Shown: positions 1 through 10,168, counted from the stretch's first letter. The stretch is DNA of 64,000 bases from Desmonostoc muscorum LEGE 12446 (GCF_015207005.2 NZ_JADEXS020000001.1:2666001-2730000); one strand, 5' to 3'. Made by a program: numbers and translations. Notes: generated by a model not told the origin, from the sequence alone.

Positions 1-1229
1 CGAGTTGGCGTCCCTAGAATAATTTGCTCTCCAGATACAGAAGAATCGCTTGGTCGAACAGTACTTAAAATCCCACTAGGTATATTTTTAGCATTTGTCC
101 CAGATAGAGAAACTGTATCCTCTACTTGAATATTAACAATACCTGAATTACCCTGTGCGGCAGTTGCTTGAATAGAACTAGCATTAATTTTTAGCGATTG
201 AGCAGCAATATTGATATTTCCACTATCTCCAATACCTAAAGCACTATTTCCAAAAGCACTATCTTCATTGAGGGTTACAACTCCGGTAGCATTCACAGTA
301 ATATCACCTGCTTTAGTTTCAGGAGTTCCTTGATTTCTATTTATACCAGTAAAAAAATAACTGGAGTTTAATTCGAGATTATTAGCATTAACTACAACAT
401 CGCCACCAGTTGCGCCGCTAGTAAAAGCAGCAGAGGTATTTTCAAGTAAGATATCTGCTCTGGCTACACCATCAGGAAAAGTCAAGCTTAATTTGTTGCC
501 ATCAACATTGAGTCCTACTGTTCCAGGTGCGGTTAATCCACCGATTTCTACTCTGCCATCTGATGCCCCAAGTATTCCTCCATCTATCACAATTTGTCCT
601 GTAGATTCAGGTGTAGGCGTAACACGACCACCAAGCAGTATTAAACTTTTATTATTAGGAACTGCCAAAATGGCACGATTTTCAATTGAGTTTACACCTT
701 GGTTAGCAATTTGATTAAACAAAAATGCTGTAGGATTGATACTTAATAAAGTATTATTTGCTGTAACTGGTGAATTTAAAGAGAATTCAATACCGCCAGG
801 AAATTGAATTGCATTAGCTGTAGTAGCTACAAAAGAACCACCAACATTTAATCGGGCATTTTGACCAAATATAATGCCATTGGGATTCATCAAAAATAAA
901 TTAGCAATGCCTTGGGTACGAATCAATCCTTGAATATCAGAGGGTGTTCCACCAGTTACTCGTGCAAATATATTGGTAATACTGGAATCGTTGAGAAAAA
1001 TTCCCCCACCACCATTGGGAATACTAAAACTGCTGAAACTGTGGAATAGATTTGTATTACCAACTGTTGTCCCACCTGAAATATAAGAACTTAAGCCAAT
1101 ATCTGTAACTTGTGTTCCCAATGTTTGGTCAGCTGTTACTTGAGCAAAAGCACTGACATCTGTTGTCAAGGCAGCGCTCAGTAATAGCCCGAAACGTAAA
1201 CACCAATTCCAGCAATTTTGATTAATCAC
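1..1229 (-). CDS. Filamentous haemagglutinin N-terminal domain exoprotein (partial, 5' part)
   Basis: This is the N-terminal ~409 codons of a secreted beta-helical exoprotein of the two-partner secretion (TpsA) type; the rest lies beyond the left edge. Reading starts at a GTG at 1229 and gives a signal peptide ending near SAFAQ, then the TPS domain with the hallmark MNPNGIIFGQNARLNVGG, and then Gly/Asn/Ile-rich repeats of the kind GDITVNATG and GNINIAAQSL. The frame is open to position 1. It is a close paralogue of the gene at 4189-7215; the first ~260 residues align almost without gaps. TpsA proteins pass the outer membrane through a TpsB (FhaC/ShlB) porin, and none is in this window. The role is probably surface adhesion or structure. 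The start is supported by alignment with the paralogue. Confidence 0.85.
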   Translation of the reverse strand, partial: MINQNCWNWCLRFGLLLSAALTTDVSAFAQVTADQTLGTQVTDIGLSSYISGGTTVGNTNLFHSFSSFSIPNGGGGIFLNDSSITNIFARVTGGTPSDIQGLIRTQGIANLFLMNPNGIIFGQNARLNVGGSFVATTANAIQFPGGIEFSLNSPVTANNTLLSINPTAFLFNQIANQGVNSIENRAILAVPNNKSLILLGGRVTPTPESTGQIVIDGGILGASDGRVEIGGLTAPGTVGLNVDGNKLSLTFPDGVARADILLENTSAAFTSGATGGDVVVNANNLELNSSYFFTGINRNQGTPETKAGDITVNATGVVTLNEDSAFGNSALGIGDSGNINIAAQSLKINASSIQATAAQGNSGIVNIQVEDTVSLSGTNAKNIPSGILSTVRPSDSSVSGEQIILGTPT

Positions 1230-1283
1230 AGTTTTTTCAATAATTCAGGGATATTGTTGCTCACGAATGATTAAGTAGGGCTA

Positions 1284-1352
1284 TATCAGACGCCGTAATA
1301 ATATTACCAGAAATTGCACGGCTCACTAGTATTGATATTGGAGCGATCGCTA
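1284..1352 (-). pseudogene. Remnant of the 3' part of another haemagglutinin-type gene
   Basis: A 22-nt stretch at 1298-1319 is identical to 4508-4529, which encodes the conserved ISGNII part near the C-terminus of the paralogous exoprotein. Similarity continues on both sides: TTGATATTGGAGCGAT here against TTGATATCGGTGCGAT there. Small indels break the frame. It sits just upstream of the truncated exoprotein gene on the same strand, so I read it as the tail of a lost upstream copy in a former tandem array. Confidence 0.5.
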
Positions 1353-1409
1353 TTTTTGAGTAATCCAACCCTCATCGCTAATTCTTTGCACACAACCGAC
1401 TAAATTCCA

Positions 1410-1426
1410 ATGCAGTTTTCTGCAAT
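1410..1426. promoter_or_regulatory. Palindromic motif, copy 1 (ATGCAGTTTTCTGCAAT)
   Basis: TGCAG-TTTT-CTGCA is a perfect inverted repeat with 5-bp arms. The same 17-bp core recurs at 7324-7340 (one substitution, other strand) and at 14149-14165 (identical), always in the intergenic regions that bound the exoprotein/CHAT/two-component block. It lies 181 bp upstream of the exoprotein start and 322 bp upstream of the metalloprotease start. A role as operator is inferred from recurrence and symmetry only. Confidence 0.45.
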
Positions 1427-1747
1427 CTTACATTCACAATAGTGCAAATAAGACTGCATGAAAGCTGAGCGAATAATTTTCCTGCTTTCCTTACTCTGTA
1501 TTTTATCGATCGCAGACGCTATTAATCGCGTCTCTACACACTTCCTGCCTACATTAGTAAATTAAAAAATCAAAGCTGATTAATATATTTATGGACTTCC
1601 AGAAAATAAATTATCCCAAATTGTTTGTACATTTTTCGGGTAGCACCGCTGTGGTATTTTACAGAGATGGAATATTTTTTTCCTTGGAAGTCCCTTACTC
1701 CAAAACTAAAATAACCATCTCATTTTGATTCCAAAGAGGAGAAACAG

Positions 1748-4093
1748 ATGTCTAATTTTGTTGGTTCTACTAGCGGTGTTCCTAAAACTGGTTCAATTTA
1801 TGTAGACAGTTTACTATGGGGTAGCCGTTGGAAAATTGAAAATGATAATAGAAAACTTACTTACTCTTTTGTTGATAATCAGTCTTGGGATGACACTTTC
1901 TATAATGCTGAAATAAATGCTTATACTAATGCAATAAAAGCCTGGTCAAATGTAGCTAACTTCCAGCTAGAGTATTCTGGTTATAATGATTCTCAAGCTG
2001 AATTAACTTTTCATAGTGTTGATTCTTCTACTCTTGGCAGTGATAGTATACTAGGTCGAGCGCTGCCACCAGGAGAATCCTCTGACCTTTTTGGGCAAGG
2101 AGATGTTCTAATTAACTGGGAATTTTATGAAGACGATCCTGATGCAGAACTCGTGGTTGGTAGCTACTATTACAACACTTTTATCCACGAAATTGGTCAT
2201 GCTTTGGGATTAGCTCATCCCCACGATAATGGAGGAACTTCTTCTATTTTTCCTGGCGTTGAAGACTCTGAAGATTTTGGCGATTTTGGTCTCAATCAAT
2301 TTGTGACAACAATAATGTCTTACGTTGATATTCAAAGTCCCTATTCCCCTGGCTATAGTACAAATTGGGGTTATGCTGCGGGGCCAATGGCATTTGATAT
2401 TGCAGCCATCCAACATATTTACGGTATCAATAAGACATACAACACAGGTAATAATGTTTATTTGCTTCCATCTTCTAATGGTGTGGGAACGTATTGGACT
2501 TGTATTTGGGATGCAGGCGGAACAGATACAATATCTGGTCAAGGGGCAAGTAATTCGGTAATTATTGACTTGAACAATGCGACTCTGGCCAATAACGATC
2601 CTGATGCTGGTGGCTTTATTAGTCAAGTTGTTGGTATTAAAGGAGGATTTACCATCGCTAATTCCCAAGGCGGTATATCTGTTATCGAAAATGCCATAGG
2701 AAGCAACTTTAATGACACTTTAACAGGGAATGAATACAAAAATTATCTCTCTGGGGAAGGCGGAAACGATGTCATCGATGGAAAAGCTGGAAATGACAGT
2801 CTTGTAGGTGGCGCGGGGAATGACACGCTCTATGGCGGCGCTGGTAATGATACCCTCAATGGCGGTACTGGCAATAATACTCTGTATGGCGGCACTGGCA
2901 ACGATCGCTATATACTCAATAGTCAAAGTTACATAAGTATCACGGAATACCTTAATGAAGGTACAGACACAGTTGAGTCTGCCTACACCTTTAACTTAAG
3001 CCCAGCTTATTTAGAAAACCTCGTTCTCACAGGCACATCTGCAATCAACGGCACTGGTAACAGTCTCAACAACACAATTACAGGTAACGGTGCTAACAAT
3101 CAACTCAATGGCGGTAGTGGGAATGACACGCTATATGGTGGTGCTGGCAATGATAGTCTAGTTGGTGATGGGGTTACCAACCAAACCAAAACCTTTAGCA
3201 ATAACACTCCTGTTAGTATCCCTGACTTGTCTACAATTATATCTAATTTAGCCGTTAGTGGTTTTACTACGTCAATTATTGATGTCAACGTCACTTTAAA
3301 TATTAAGCACAACTGGGCTTCTGACTTAGATGTATTCCTGATTAATCCAACAGGCACTCGTGTTGAATTGTTTACTGACGTGGGGGGTAGTAACAGTAGT
3401 TTTACTAACACGAAATTGGATGATGAAGCAGCAACATCAATTACAGTTGGGACTGCTCCTTTTACCGGAAGTTTCAAACCAGAAAAAGTGCTATCTGCTT
3501 TTGACAATCAAAACCCAAATGGGACATGGAAGCTAGAAGTCACGGATGATGATAGTGCAATTACTGGTACGCTCAATAGTTGGTCGCTGCAATTTACAAT
3601 TCAAACAGTTGACGTTGGCAACGATTTTCTAGACGGGGGTACAGGGAATGATACCCTAACTGGCGCTGCTGGGAACGATACACTAATTGGTGGTAGTGGT
3701 AATGACACCCTGAATGGTGGTAGTGGTAATGACATTTTGGTTGGTAGTGCTGGCACTGATACACTAACTGGTGGTAGTGGGAGCGATCGCTTTACATTCA
3801 ACTCCCGCACTGAAGGCATCGACCGGATTACTGATTTTAGCGTAGTTGATGATACGATTTTTGTCTCTGCGGCTGGTTTTGCTGGAGGCTTAGTTGCTGG
3901 TGCGGCGATCGCTGCTAATCAATTTTTCATCGGTTCCGCAGCAAATACAACTAGTCAAAGATTTCTTTACGATAAAGGTAACGGTTTTGTGTTCTTTGAC
4001 CAAGATGGGATAGGGGCGATCGGTAAAATCCAAATTGCTACACTCAACACCGGATTATCCCTAACTAACGCAGATATTTTCGTTGCTGCTTAG
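1748..4093 (+). CDS. M10 (serralysin-like) RTX metalloprotease with P domain
   Basis: This is a secreted zinc endopeptidase of 781 residues. The zinc site HEIGHALGLAHP is at residues 147-158, followed by the Met-turn IMSYVD near residue 191. RTX calcium-binding nonapeptides (GGxGxDxxx) occur at about 330-400 and 455-475, then a proprotein-convertase P-type domain at about 478-617 (KHNWASDLDVFLINP, NPNGTWKLEVTDD), then more RTX repeats (625-690) and a C-terminal domain (DRITDFSVVDD). There is no N-terminal signal peptide, which fits type I secretion through a C-terminal signal. The start follows AGAGGAGAAAC, a good ribosome-binding site. The gene lies between two paralogous exoprotein genes that run on the other strand. 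Both catalytic motifs look intact, so activity is likely; the substrate is unknown. Confidence 0.9.
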   Translation: MSNFVGSTSGVPKTGSIYVDSLLWGSRWKIENDNRKLTYSFVDNQSWDDTFYNAEINAYTNAIKAWSNVANFQLEYSGYNDSQAELTFHSVDSSTLGSDSILGRALPPGESSDLFGQGDVLINWEFYEDDPDAELVVGSYYYNTFIHEIGHALGLAHPHDNGGTSSIFPGVEDSEDFGDFGLNQFVTTIMSYVDIQSPYSPGYSTNWGYAAGPMAFDIAAIQHIYGINKTYNTGNNVYLLPSSNGVGTYWTCIWDAGGTDTISGQGASNSVIIDLNNATLANNDPDAGGFISQVVGIKGGFTIANSQGGISVIENAIGSNFNDTLTGNEYKNYLSGEGGNDVIDGKAGNDSLVGGAGNDTLYGGAGNDTLNGGTGNNTLYGGTGNDRYILNSQSYISITEYLNEGTDTVESAYTFNLSPAYLENLVLTGTSAINGTGNSLNNTITGNGANNQLNGGSGNDTLYGGAGNDSLVGDGVTNQTKTFSNNTPVSIPDLSTIISNLAVSGFTTSIIDVNVTLNIKHNWASDLDVFLINPTGTRVELFTDVGGSNSSFTNTKLDDEAATSITVGTAPFTGSFKPEKVLSAFDNQNPNGTWKLEVTDDDSAITGTLNSWSLQFTIQTVDVGNDFLDGGTGNDTLTGAAGNDTLIGGSGNDTLNGGSGNDILVGSAGTDTLTGGSGSDRFTFNSRTEGIDRITDFSVVDDTIFVSAAGFAGGLVAGAAIAANQFFIGSAANTTSQRFLYDKGNGFVFFDQDGIGAIGKIQIATLNTGLSLTNADIFVAA

Positions 4094-4114
4094 GAATTTT
4101 TACAGCAATTTGCA

Positions 4115-4142
4115 GTAGGCTAGCACAGTTGTGCTAGCCTAC
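4115..4142. terminator. Hairpin between convergent genes
   Basis: A perfect inverted repeat with 13-bp arms (GTAGGCTAGCACA) and a 2-nt loop lies 22 bp after the metalloprotease stop and 47 bp from the stop of the convergent exoprotein gene. It probably ends transcription in both directions. Its GCACAG/TGTG core resembles the hairpin at 14837-14884. Confidence 0.6.
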
Positions 4143-4188
4143 AATGATTTAATTTTCAAACATGTATATTCAATTCAATTAAAAACCC

Positions 4189-7100
4189 TTAACTACACTC
4201 TCGACTCATCACCAATTGTCCGTTTGCTAGTCGATACACGCCTTGGGGTTCAACAATCGAGTCGCCTTTTTTCCACTGACGTGTTTTACCATCATTAGTC
4301 ACACGTTGCACATCACCTGTAGGATAAGTTGAAGCTGAAGCATCCCCAGGACGAGTAGGTAAACCACCAGTACCTATGATTAAAAAAGTACCTTCTTGCT
4401 TTGGATTGCGGGCAATGCAACTATTAGCAATTAGCGCATTAGTATCAATGGCATTAGATTGTAATTGTGTGATACTATTTTGAATAAAAGTGATATCAGG
4501 CACACCGATAATATTACCAGAAATTGCACCAGTAGCGTTGATATCGGTGCGATTATTATTATATAGTGACTCAAAACTATTTGCGTCGGTTACTGTTTCG
4601 GTTGGACGATATAGCGGTGAAGTTAATAAAACACGAGTGTTAAAAGTAATATTACCACCTTGACCTTCGGGTGCAAAAGCGAGAATATCGCTATCTTCTA
4701 AAGCAGTAATAGTGTTAGCATTGAGGGCGATATTACCTCCAGTCGCTTGCCCTATAGATAAGTCAGTGCGAATATCACTATTGTTGCGTAGGCTAAGATT
4801 TCTTGCAGTAATATTGATATCGCCACCGCTTGATTTTGCAGCAGTGGCGCTGACTAAACTATTATTCGCACTGTAGTTATCTTTAGCAATAATATTAATA
4901 TCGCCTGCAATACCTTCTCCCTCACTGCGTGCAAAAACTCTAGCACTATTAGCTAGATTAAAGTTATTTGTCTTTAGAGATATCGTTCCGCCGTTACCAG
5001 TAGAGTTTGTTGTAGTAGTTGTAAATATCCCACTAACTAAGCCAAAGATAGTGATTTCATCTGTAGCATTGATAGTGATATTACCAGCATTGCCAGCACT
5101 GTTAGTTGTTGTAAGAACTTGCCCTTCAGTAAATGCTTCAAATACACGAGAATTAATGGTGATATTACCTCCACTACTAAAATTTGCAGTATCTGCTGTT
5201 ATGCTGCCGCCGTTTTCTAAGCGAAAATAATTTGTATTAACTGTAATGTCTCCTGCTTGACCTATACTTCCTCTAGGGCTTTGAGTAGATAATAAGCTAG
5301 GGAGTCCATTTGCATCACTTCCTGAAATAATTACAGCATCCGCAGCATTGATGAGAATATTTCCACCCTTACCTTGTCCTCCAGGGAGATTATCTGTTGA
5401 GCCACTAATACCTGCAATAATTTGACTACCATTAGTTAAAATTAGTCTTGGAGTCTGAATTGTAATATTGCCAGCATTCCCCGCCCCACCTTCTCTGATC
5501 TCACTAGAGATATCAGCATTATCAATAACTACACCATCTCTGCTGTTAACAATAATATTGCCTCCATTACCTTTCCCAAAAGTTGCAGCATTGATAGCTC
5601 CGTCTGTTAATTGTAAAAAGTTAATATTAAAAGTTATATTACCTGCGTCACCACTATCGCTTGCAGTATTTATTTCTTGACTACTATTCCAGAACACTTG
5701 TTCTGCATCAATAGTAATATTACCTCCATTACCTATTGTAGGTGAATCAGCACTAAAAGCATAAATATAAGAATTGTTTTGTGCATTCAATTCTCTAACT
5801 TTAATATTAATATCTCCAGCATTACCACCAAATAAATTAGCTGCTGATATATTAGAGTCATCCATCAAACTCAAACGATTAGTAGAGATTGATAAATTAC
5901 CTACCTTTTCTAATTCTAAATTATCTGTATTAATCCTAGCTCGATCGCTCAAAATAATTGATTCATCAGCTTGAATATTCACATCTCCGATTCTGCTTGC
6001 TAAAGAGCTAGTATCTTTCAGTAAAATATTTTGTGCCTGAATATTCATACCACCAATACCTTCATTGTTGATTATGCTATTCTCACCAGACAAAGCCATT
6101 GTCTCCTCGACTTTGATATCAATCATACCTGTATTACCGTTGATAGCAGATGTAAAAATTCCGCTACTTATAATTTCTAATGATTTGGCAGTAATGTTGA
6201 TATTTCCTGTCTCGCCTCTTTCTACTCCTACATTACCAATAATACTTCCGTTTTCTAAACTAATAATCCCATCAGCATTAATTGAAATATCTCCTCCTGG
6301 AATTTGAGATGAACCTTGGTTGGTTATACCTGTAAAAATATTACTAGAAGTTAGTAATTTCAGATTATTAGCATTCACTGCAATATCACCACCAATGGCA
6401 TCAAAAGCAGCAACAATAGATTCATTTTCAAATGAGATATCTGTTTTTGCTATATCATCAGGAAAACTCAGGCTGAAATTATCGCCATCAATATTTAGTC
6501 CTACTGTTCCAGGGGCAGTTAATCCACCAATCTCGACTCTACCATCTTGTGCTACAGTCAGCCCTCCATCCATGAGAATTTGCCCTGTAGATTCAGGTGT
6601 GGGTGACACACGACCACCAAGTAGTATTAAACTTTTATTATTACTAACCTGTAAAAAACTGCGATTTTCAATTGAGTTTGTACCTTGATTAGCAATTTGA
6701 TTAAACAAAAATGCTGTAGGATTAATACTAAGTAAAGTATTGTCTGACGCAACTGGTGAAGTTAAAGAGAATTCTGCCCCGCCAGCAAATTGAATTGCAT
6801 TAGCTGTGGTAGCTACAAAGGAACCGCCAATATTTAATCGCGCGTTTTCTCCAAATATAATTCCATTAGGATTTATCAAAAATAAATTAGCAGCACCTTG
6901 AGCGCGAATCACTCCTTGAATATTAGATGCTGTTCCACCAGTTACGCGTGCAAATATATTAGTAATGTTAGAATCGTTGAGAAAAATTCCTCCCCCTCCA
7001 TTAGGAATACTAAAACTGCTAAAACTGTGGAACAGATTTATGTTATCAACAGTTGTTCCACCTTCAATCAAAGAACGAGAGCCATTATTTATAACTTGTG

Positions 7101-7215
7101 TTCCCAACGTTTCGTCAGCTGTTACTTGAGCTAAGGCGGTGATATTTGTTGTTAAAGCAAAGCTCAGGATTAGCCCAAAAGGCAAGCACAATTTTGAATA
7201 ATATTGATTAGTCAT
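4189..7215 (-). CDS. Filamentous haemagglutinin N-terminal domain exoprotein (S-layer-like, complete)
   Basis: This TpsA-type secreted beta-helix protein has 1008 residues. A signal peptide (residues 1-30, ending ALAQ) is followed by the TPS domain with NPNGIIFG at 115-122. A long stretch of degenerate beta-helix repeats (GNITI, GGNI, GDINI patterns) follows, then a C-terminal cyanobacterial tail with SGNIIGVPDI, LIANSCIARNP and GVYRLANGQLVMSRECS, common in Nostocales proteins annotated as S-layer or haemagglutinin family. Export would need a TpsB porin, which is not visible here. It is divergent from the TPR-CHAT gene, with the palindromic motif between them. It is paralogous to the truncated gene at 1-1229. 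It probably acts at the cell surface; the ligand is unknown. Confidence 0.9.
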   Translation of the reverse strand: MTNQYYSKLCLPFGLILSFALTTNITALAQVTADETLGTQVINNGSRSLIEGGTTVDNINLFHSFSSFSIPNGGGGIFLNDSNITNIFARVTGGTASNIQGVIRAQGAANLFLINPNGIIFGENARLNIGGSFVATTANAIQFAGGAEFSLTSPVASDNTLLSINPTAFLFNQIANQGTNSIENRSFLQVSNNKSLILLGGRVSPTPESTGQILMDGGLTVAQDGRVEIGGLTAPGTVGLNIDGDNFSLSFPDDIAKTDISFENESIVAAFDAIGGDIAVNANNLKLLTSSNIFTGITNQGSSQIPGGDISINADGIISLENGSIIGNVGVERGETGNINITAKSLEIISSGIFTSAINGNTGMIDIKVEETMALSGENSIINNEGIGGMNIQAQNILLKDTSSLASRIGDVNIQADESIILSDRARINTDNLELEKVGNLSISTNRLSLMDDSNISAANLFGGNAGDINIKVRELNAQNNSYIYAFSADSPTIGNGGNITIDAEQVFWNSSQEINTASDSGDAGNITFNINFLQLTDGAINAATFGKGNGGNIIVNSRDGVVIDNADISSEIREGGAGNAGNITIQTPRLILTNGSQIIAGISGSTDNLPGGQGKGGNILINAADAVIISGSDANGLPSLLSTQSPRGSIGQAGDITVNTNYFRLENGGSITADTANFSSGGNITINSRVFEAFTEGQVLTTTNSAGNAGNITINATDEITIFGLVSGIFTTTTTNSTGNGGTISLKTNNFNLANSARVFARSEGEGIAGDINIIAKDNYSANNSLVSATAAKSSGGDINITARNLSLRNNSDIRTDLSIGQATGGNIALNANTITALEDSDILAFAPEGQGGNITFNTRVLLTSPLYRPTETVTDANSFESLYNNNRTDINATGAISGNIIGVPDITFIQNSITQLQSNAIDTNALIANSCIARNPKQEGTFLIIGTGGLPTRPGDASASTYPTGDVQRVTNDGKTRQWKKGDSIVEPQGVYRLANGQLVMSRECS

Positions 7216-7323
7216 AATTCAAGTTAACCGCATCCTTGATTTTTCAATTCGTTACCCTCTAACCATTTTGTATCACTTTCAGCCAAATCAATTAAGTGAG
7301 GAATACATAATGATATTGGAATG

Positions 7324-7340
7324 ATTGCAGAAAACTACAT
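7324..7340. promoter_or_regulatory. Palindromic motif, copy 2 (ATTGCAGAAAACTACAT)
   Basis: This is the reverse complement of the motif at 1410-1426 and 14149-14165, with one change that breaks the symmetry. It lies midway between the divergent exoprotein (start 7215) and CHAT (start 7463) genes, 109 and 123 bp from their starts, so it could serve both. Confidence 0.45.
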
Positions 7341-7462
7341 AGTCAATATACCTGAATTTTGCTATGCCTGATAACTTAGGTAAATATTCTTGCCATTAGT
7401 TGACAAATATACAAGTTATCTGTTCTTATTTATAGTAAGAATATTATTAACTCTATTTCACT

Positions 7463-10156
7463 GTGGCTAAAAATTTTTCTAAATCAACTACTCATTATTG
7501 GTTAACAGTTATATTTCTTGTCAGCTTCACCCTTTGTGTATGGTTGAATAACGTGCAATTGACAACTCCACAACTGAGTATTGGAAAGTTAGTCCAAGCT
7601 CAAGCTCTTGATGCCGAACAATTGGTTAACAAAGGTGTTGAAAGCTATAAAAGGGAAGACTTTCGTGCTGCAATTCAATCTTGGGAAGCAGCTTTAGAGG
7701 TATACAAACAAAATAAAAACTATAATAATGCGGCAATTGTTAATGAAAATTTAGCAAGGACTTATCAACAGTTGGGTGAAAATGAGCAAGCACTGAATTA
7801 TTGGGAAAAAGTTAATACTTACTATGGCTCCCAAAAAGACTGGCAAAAAGTAGGGCGAATTTTCACAGAGATAGCGCAAGCTTACAGTAGTTTAGGGCAA
7901 ACAAGGAAAGCAATTAGTTTTTTATGCAGTGTTTCTGATGAAAAAAATATCGAAAACCTAGCATGTCAGCAAGGAAGTGCATTACAAATAGCTGCCGAAC
8001 AACAGGATAAAGAAGGAGAAATTGCAGCGTTAGGAAGTCTTGGGGAAGCTTATCGACTTCGGGGTAATTATGATGTAGCAATTCAATACCTGGAAGCTGC
8101 CAACAAAATTAATAATGAAACATATAATTTTGCAATATTAAATAGCTTAGGCAATGCTCACAAGAGTCGCGCACAACTTTGGGATCTACGTGCTAAATCT
8201 GCTCAACAGCAGAATCCTTCTAAAGCAACTGAATTCCAAGAAAAGGCAAAGAACGATCATCAACAAGCACTAGAATATTTTCAATCAAGTCTCAAAGAAG
8301 CTCGCCAACAAAATAATAAATCTAGTGAAATGCGAAGTCTGCTGAATCTGATTCAGCTTTTTTACCACTCCAGAACAATAAATTTGATTGATAAAGCTCA
8401 GGTTGATATAAATATCCAAGAAGCTTTAGAATTGTTCGATAAATTACCTGATTCTGTTAATAAAATATATGCAGCGATCGATTTAGCAAATTTACCTGCT
8501 TTTGATGATGAATTAACTTCACCGTTAACTCAATGTTTGACAAATCCAAGACTACCAGACGCACAAGCAAAGCAATTATTTAACAAGTCTATAAAAATTT
8601 CTCAAAGATTGCAAGACTCGCGTTCTGAATCTTACGCTTTAGGAGCGCTTGGTCATTTCTATGAGTGTCGAGAAAAAAAATATCAACCAGCTTGGGAATT
8701 AACTAATCAGGCAATTTGGCTAGCAGATCAAAAATTAAAAGCTAAAGATAGCTTGTATTTATGGGAATGGCAAGCGGGAAGAATTTTAGAAGCAGATAAT
8801 AAAAATATTGAAGCACTTCCCTTTTATCAACGAGCATACAATACTCTAGAGCAATTACGCAGTGACATTCTCATTGCAGACCGTGATTTTCAATTTGATT
8901 TTCGGGACATCATCGAGCCTGTTTACCGTCAACTAGCACAACTTCAATTAGAGTTAGCCTCATCAAATAATAATAATAATAAACAACTTACTAATCCAGC
9001 TTTAACTGCTGCATTAACTACAATAAATTCACTGAGATTAGCAGAAATTCAAAATTATTTTGGCAATGATTGTATTTTAACAGCAATTAATAATCCAAAA
9101 GTTACTGAAGTTGTAGAAACAAATACCGCATTTATTAGTTCAATTGTTTTGAAAGATAAGACCGGACTGATATTGATTTTACCTAACCAAGAAAAACATT
9201 TGCAATGGATAGATCAAAACCAAGAAACTCTCAGAAAAGAAATTGAAAACTTTTACACTGGATTAATTCGGGGGAAACGAGATATTAATTATAATACAAA
9301 AAATGCAGAAAATCTCTATGAATTAATCATTCGCCCATTTGAAAAATATTTAAATGATAATAAAATTAAAACTTTAGTATTTATTCAAGATAGCTTTTTA
9401 CGTAATGTACCAATGGCTGCACTCTATGATAAAAAAGACCAGAAATATTTAATTGAAAAATATGCGATCGCTACTACTCCCAGCTTGCAATTGACCTCAA
9501 CAGAAAAAATCAATATCCAATCAAGTCGAGCTTTAGTTTTGGCTGTCAGTCAAGAAGCAAAAATCGACAATCGCTTATTTAATGCATTGGTGAATGTTCC
9601 TTCAGAAGCTCAAGCAGTTCAGCAACAATTTGCTAATAGCAAAAAGCTAGAAAATCAAGATTTTACTATTAGTAATTTAGAAAAAGAAATTCAAAACGCA
9701 GCCTATTCAATTATTCACGTTGCAACTCACGCGCAATTTGGCACTATTCCAGAAGATACATTCTTAGTCACAGGAAATAATGACAAACTGACAATTAATC
9801 AACTGGAAACCTTGCTACGTGAAACTAGTAATGGTTCTAACTTTGTTGAATTATTAGCACTAACGGCTTGTCAAACAGCAGTTGGCGATGATAGGTCAAC
9901 CTTGGGGTTAGCGGGTGTGGCTTTACAAGCGGGTGTCAAAAGTGCAATGGCTTCGTTGTGGTCTGTAGCGGACGAGTCTACAGCTAATTTGGTGACAGAG
10001 TTTTATAGTAAGTTACGTGAATCAGGAATAAGTAAAGCACAAGCTTTACAACTTGCTCAATTGAAACTAATTAATGCTAAGGAAACCCAGAGAGACATCC
10101 AACATAATCACCCTTATTACTGGGCACCATTTATTATTATTGGCAATTGGCTATAA
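7463..10156 (+). CDS. Exported TPR-CHAT (caspase-like peptidase) protein
   Basis: This 897-residue protein starts at a GTG. A hydrophobic segment (residues ~13-28) should export it or anchor it in the membrane. Tetratricopeptide repeats fill about 48-470 (for example DFRAAIQSWEAALEVY and GNYDVAIQYLEAAN), and a C-terminal CHAT domain (Caspase HetF Associated with TPRs) covers about 590-895. The His/Cys dyad expected of this caspase-like fold is present: H756 in IHVATHAQFG and C803 in LTACQTAVGDDR, and the C-terminal YYWAPFIIIGNW is typical of the family. Known CHAT proteins include separase-like and CRISPR-associated proteases. The gene sits next to a TPS exoprotein, a DUF928 gene and a CHASE2 kinase, an arrangement I recall from other Nostocales. 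The substrate is unknown; processing of the exoproteins is a guess from context. Confidence 0.88.
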   Translation: MAKNFSKSTTHYWLTVIFLVSFTLCVWLNNVQLTTPQLSIGKLVQAQALDAEQLVNKGVESYKREDFRAAIQSWEAALEVYKQNKNYNNAAIVNENLARTYQQLGENEQALNYWEKVNTYYGSQKDWQKVGRIFTEIAQAYSSLGQTRKAISFLCSVSDEKNIENLACQQGSALQIAAEQQDKEGEIAALGSLGEAYRLRGNYDVAIQYLEAANKINNETYNFAILNSLGNAHKSRAQLWDLRAKSAQQQNPSKATEFQEKAKNDHQQALEYFQSSLKEARQQNNKSSEMRSLLNLIQLFYHSRTINLIDKAQVDINIQEALELFDKLPDSVNKIYAAIDLANLPAFDDELTSPLTQCLTNPRLPDAQAKQLFNKSIKISQRLQDSRSESYALGALGHFYECREKKYQPAWELTNQAIWLADQKLKAKDSLYLWEWQAGRILEADNKNIEALPFYQRAYNTLEQLRSDILIADRDFQFDFRDIIEPVYRQLAQLQLELASSNNNNNKQLTNPALTAALTTINSLRLAEIQNYFGNDCILTAINNPKVTEVVETNTAFISSIVLKDKTGLILILPNQEKHLQWIDQNQETLRKEIENFYTGLIRGKRDINYNTKNAENLYELIIRPFEKYLNDNKIKTLVFIQDSFLRNVPMAALYDKKDQKYLIEKYAIATTPSLQLTSTEKINIQSSRALVLAVSQEAKIDNRLFNALVNVPSEAQAVQQQFANSKKLENQDFTISNLEKEIQNAAYSIIHVATHAQFGTIPEDTFLVTGNNDKLTINQLETLLRETSNGSNFVELLALTACQTAVGDDRSTLGLAGVALQAGVKSAMASLWSVADESTANLVTEFYSKLRESGISKAQALQLAQLKLINAKETQRDIQHNHPYYWAPFIIIGNWL

Positions 10157-10168
10157 ATTGAAAGTTAT

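Larger units (their letters stand above)
1230..1747. other. Intergenic region between exoprotein and metalloprotease genes
   Basis: This divergent intergenic region of 518 bp contains the haemagglutinin remnant (1284-1352), a HIP1 octamer near 1341, and the palindromic motif at 1410-1426. No open frame of note was seen. Promoters for both flanking genes should lie here. Confidence 0.6.

Noticed and set aside
2210..2668. Long antisense frame inside the metalloprotease gene
   Set aside because: It is a shadow of the GGxGxD-coding strand; the sense frame has intact catalytic motifs.
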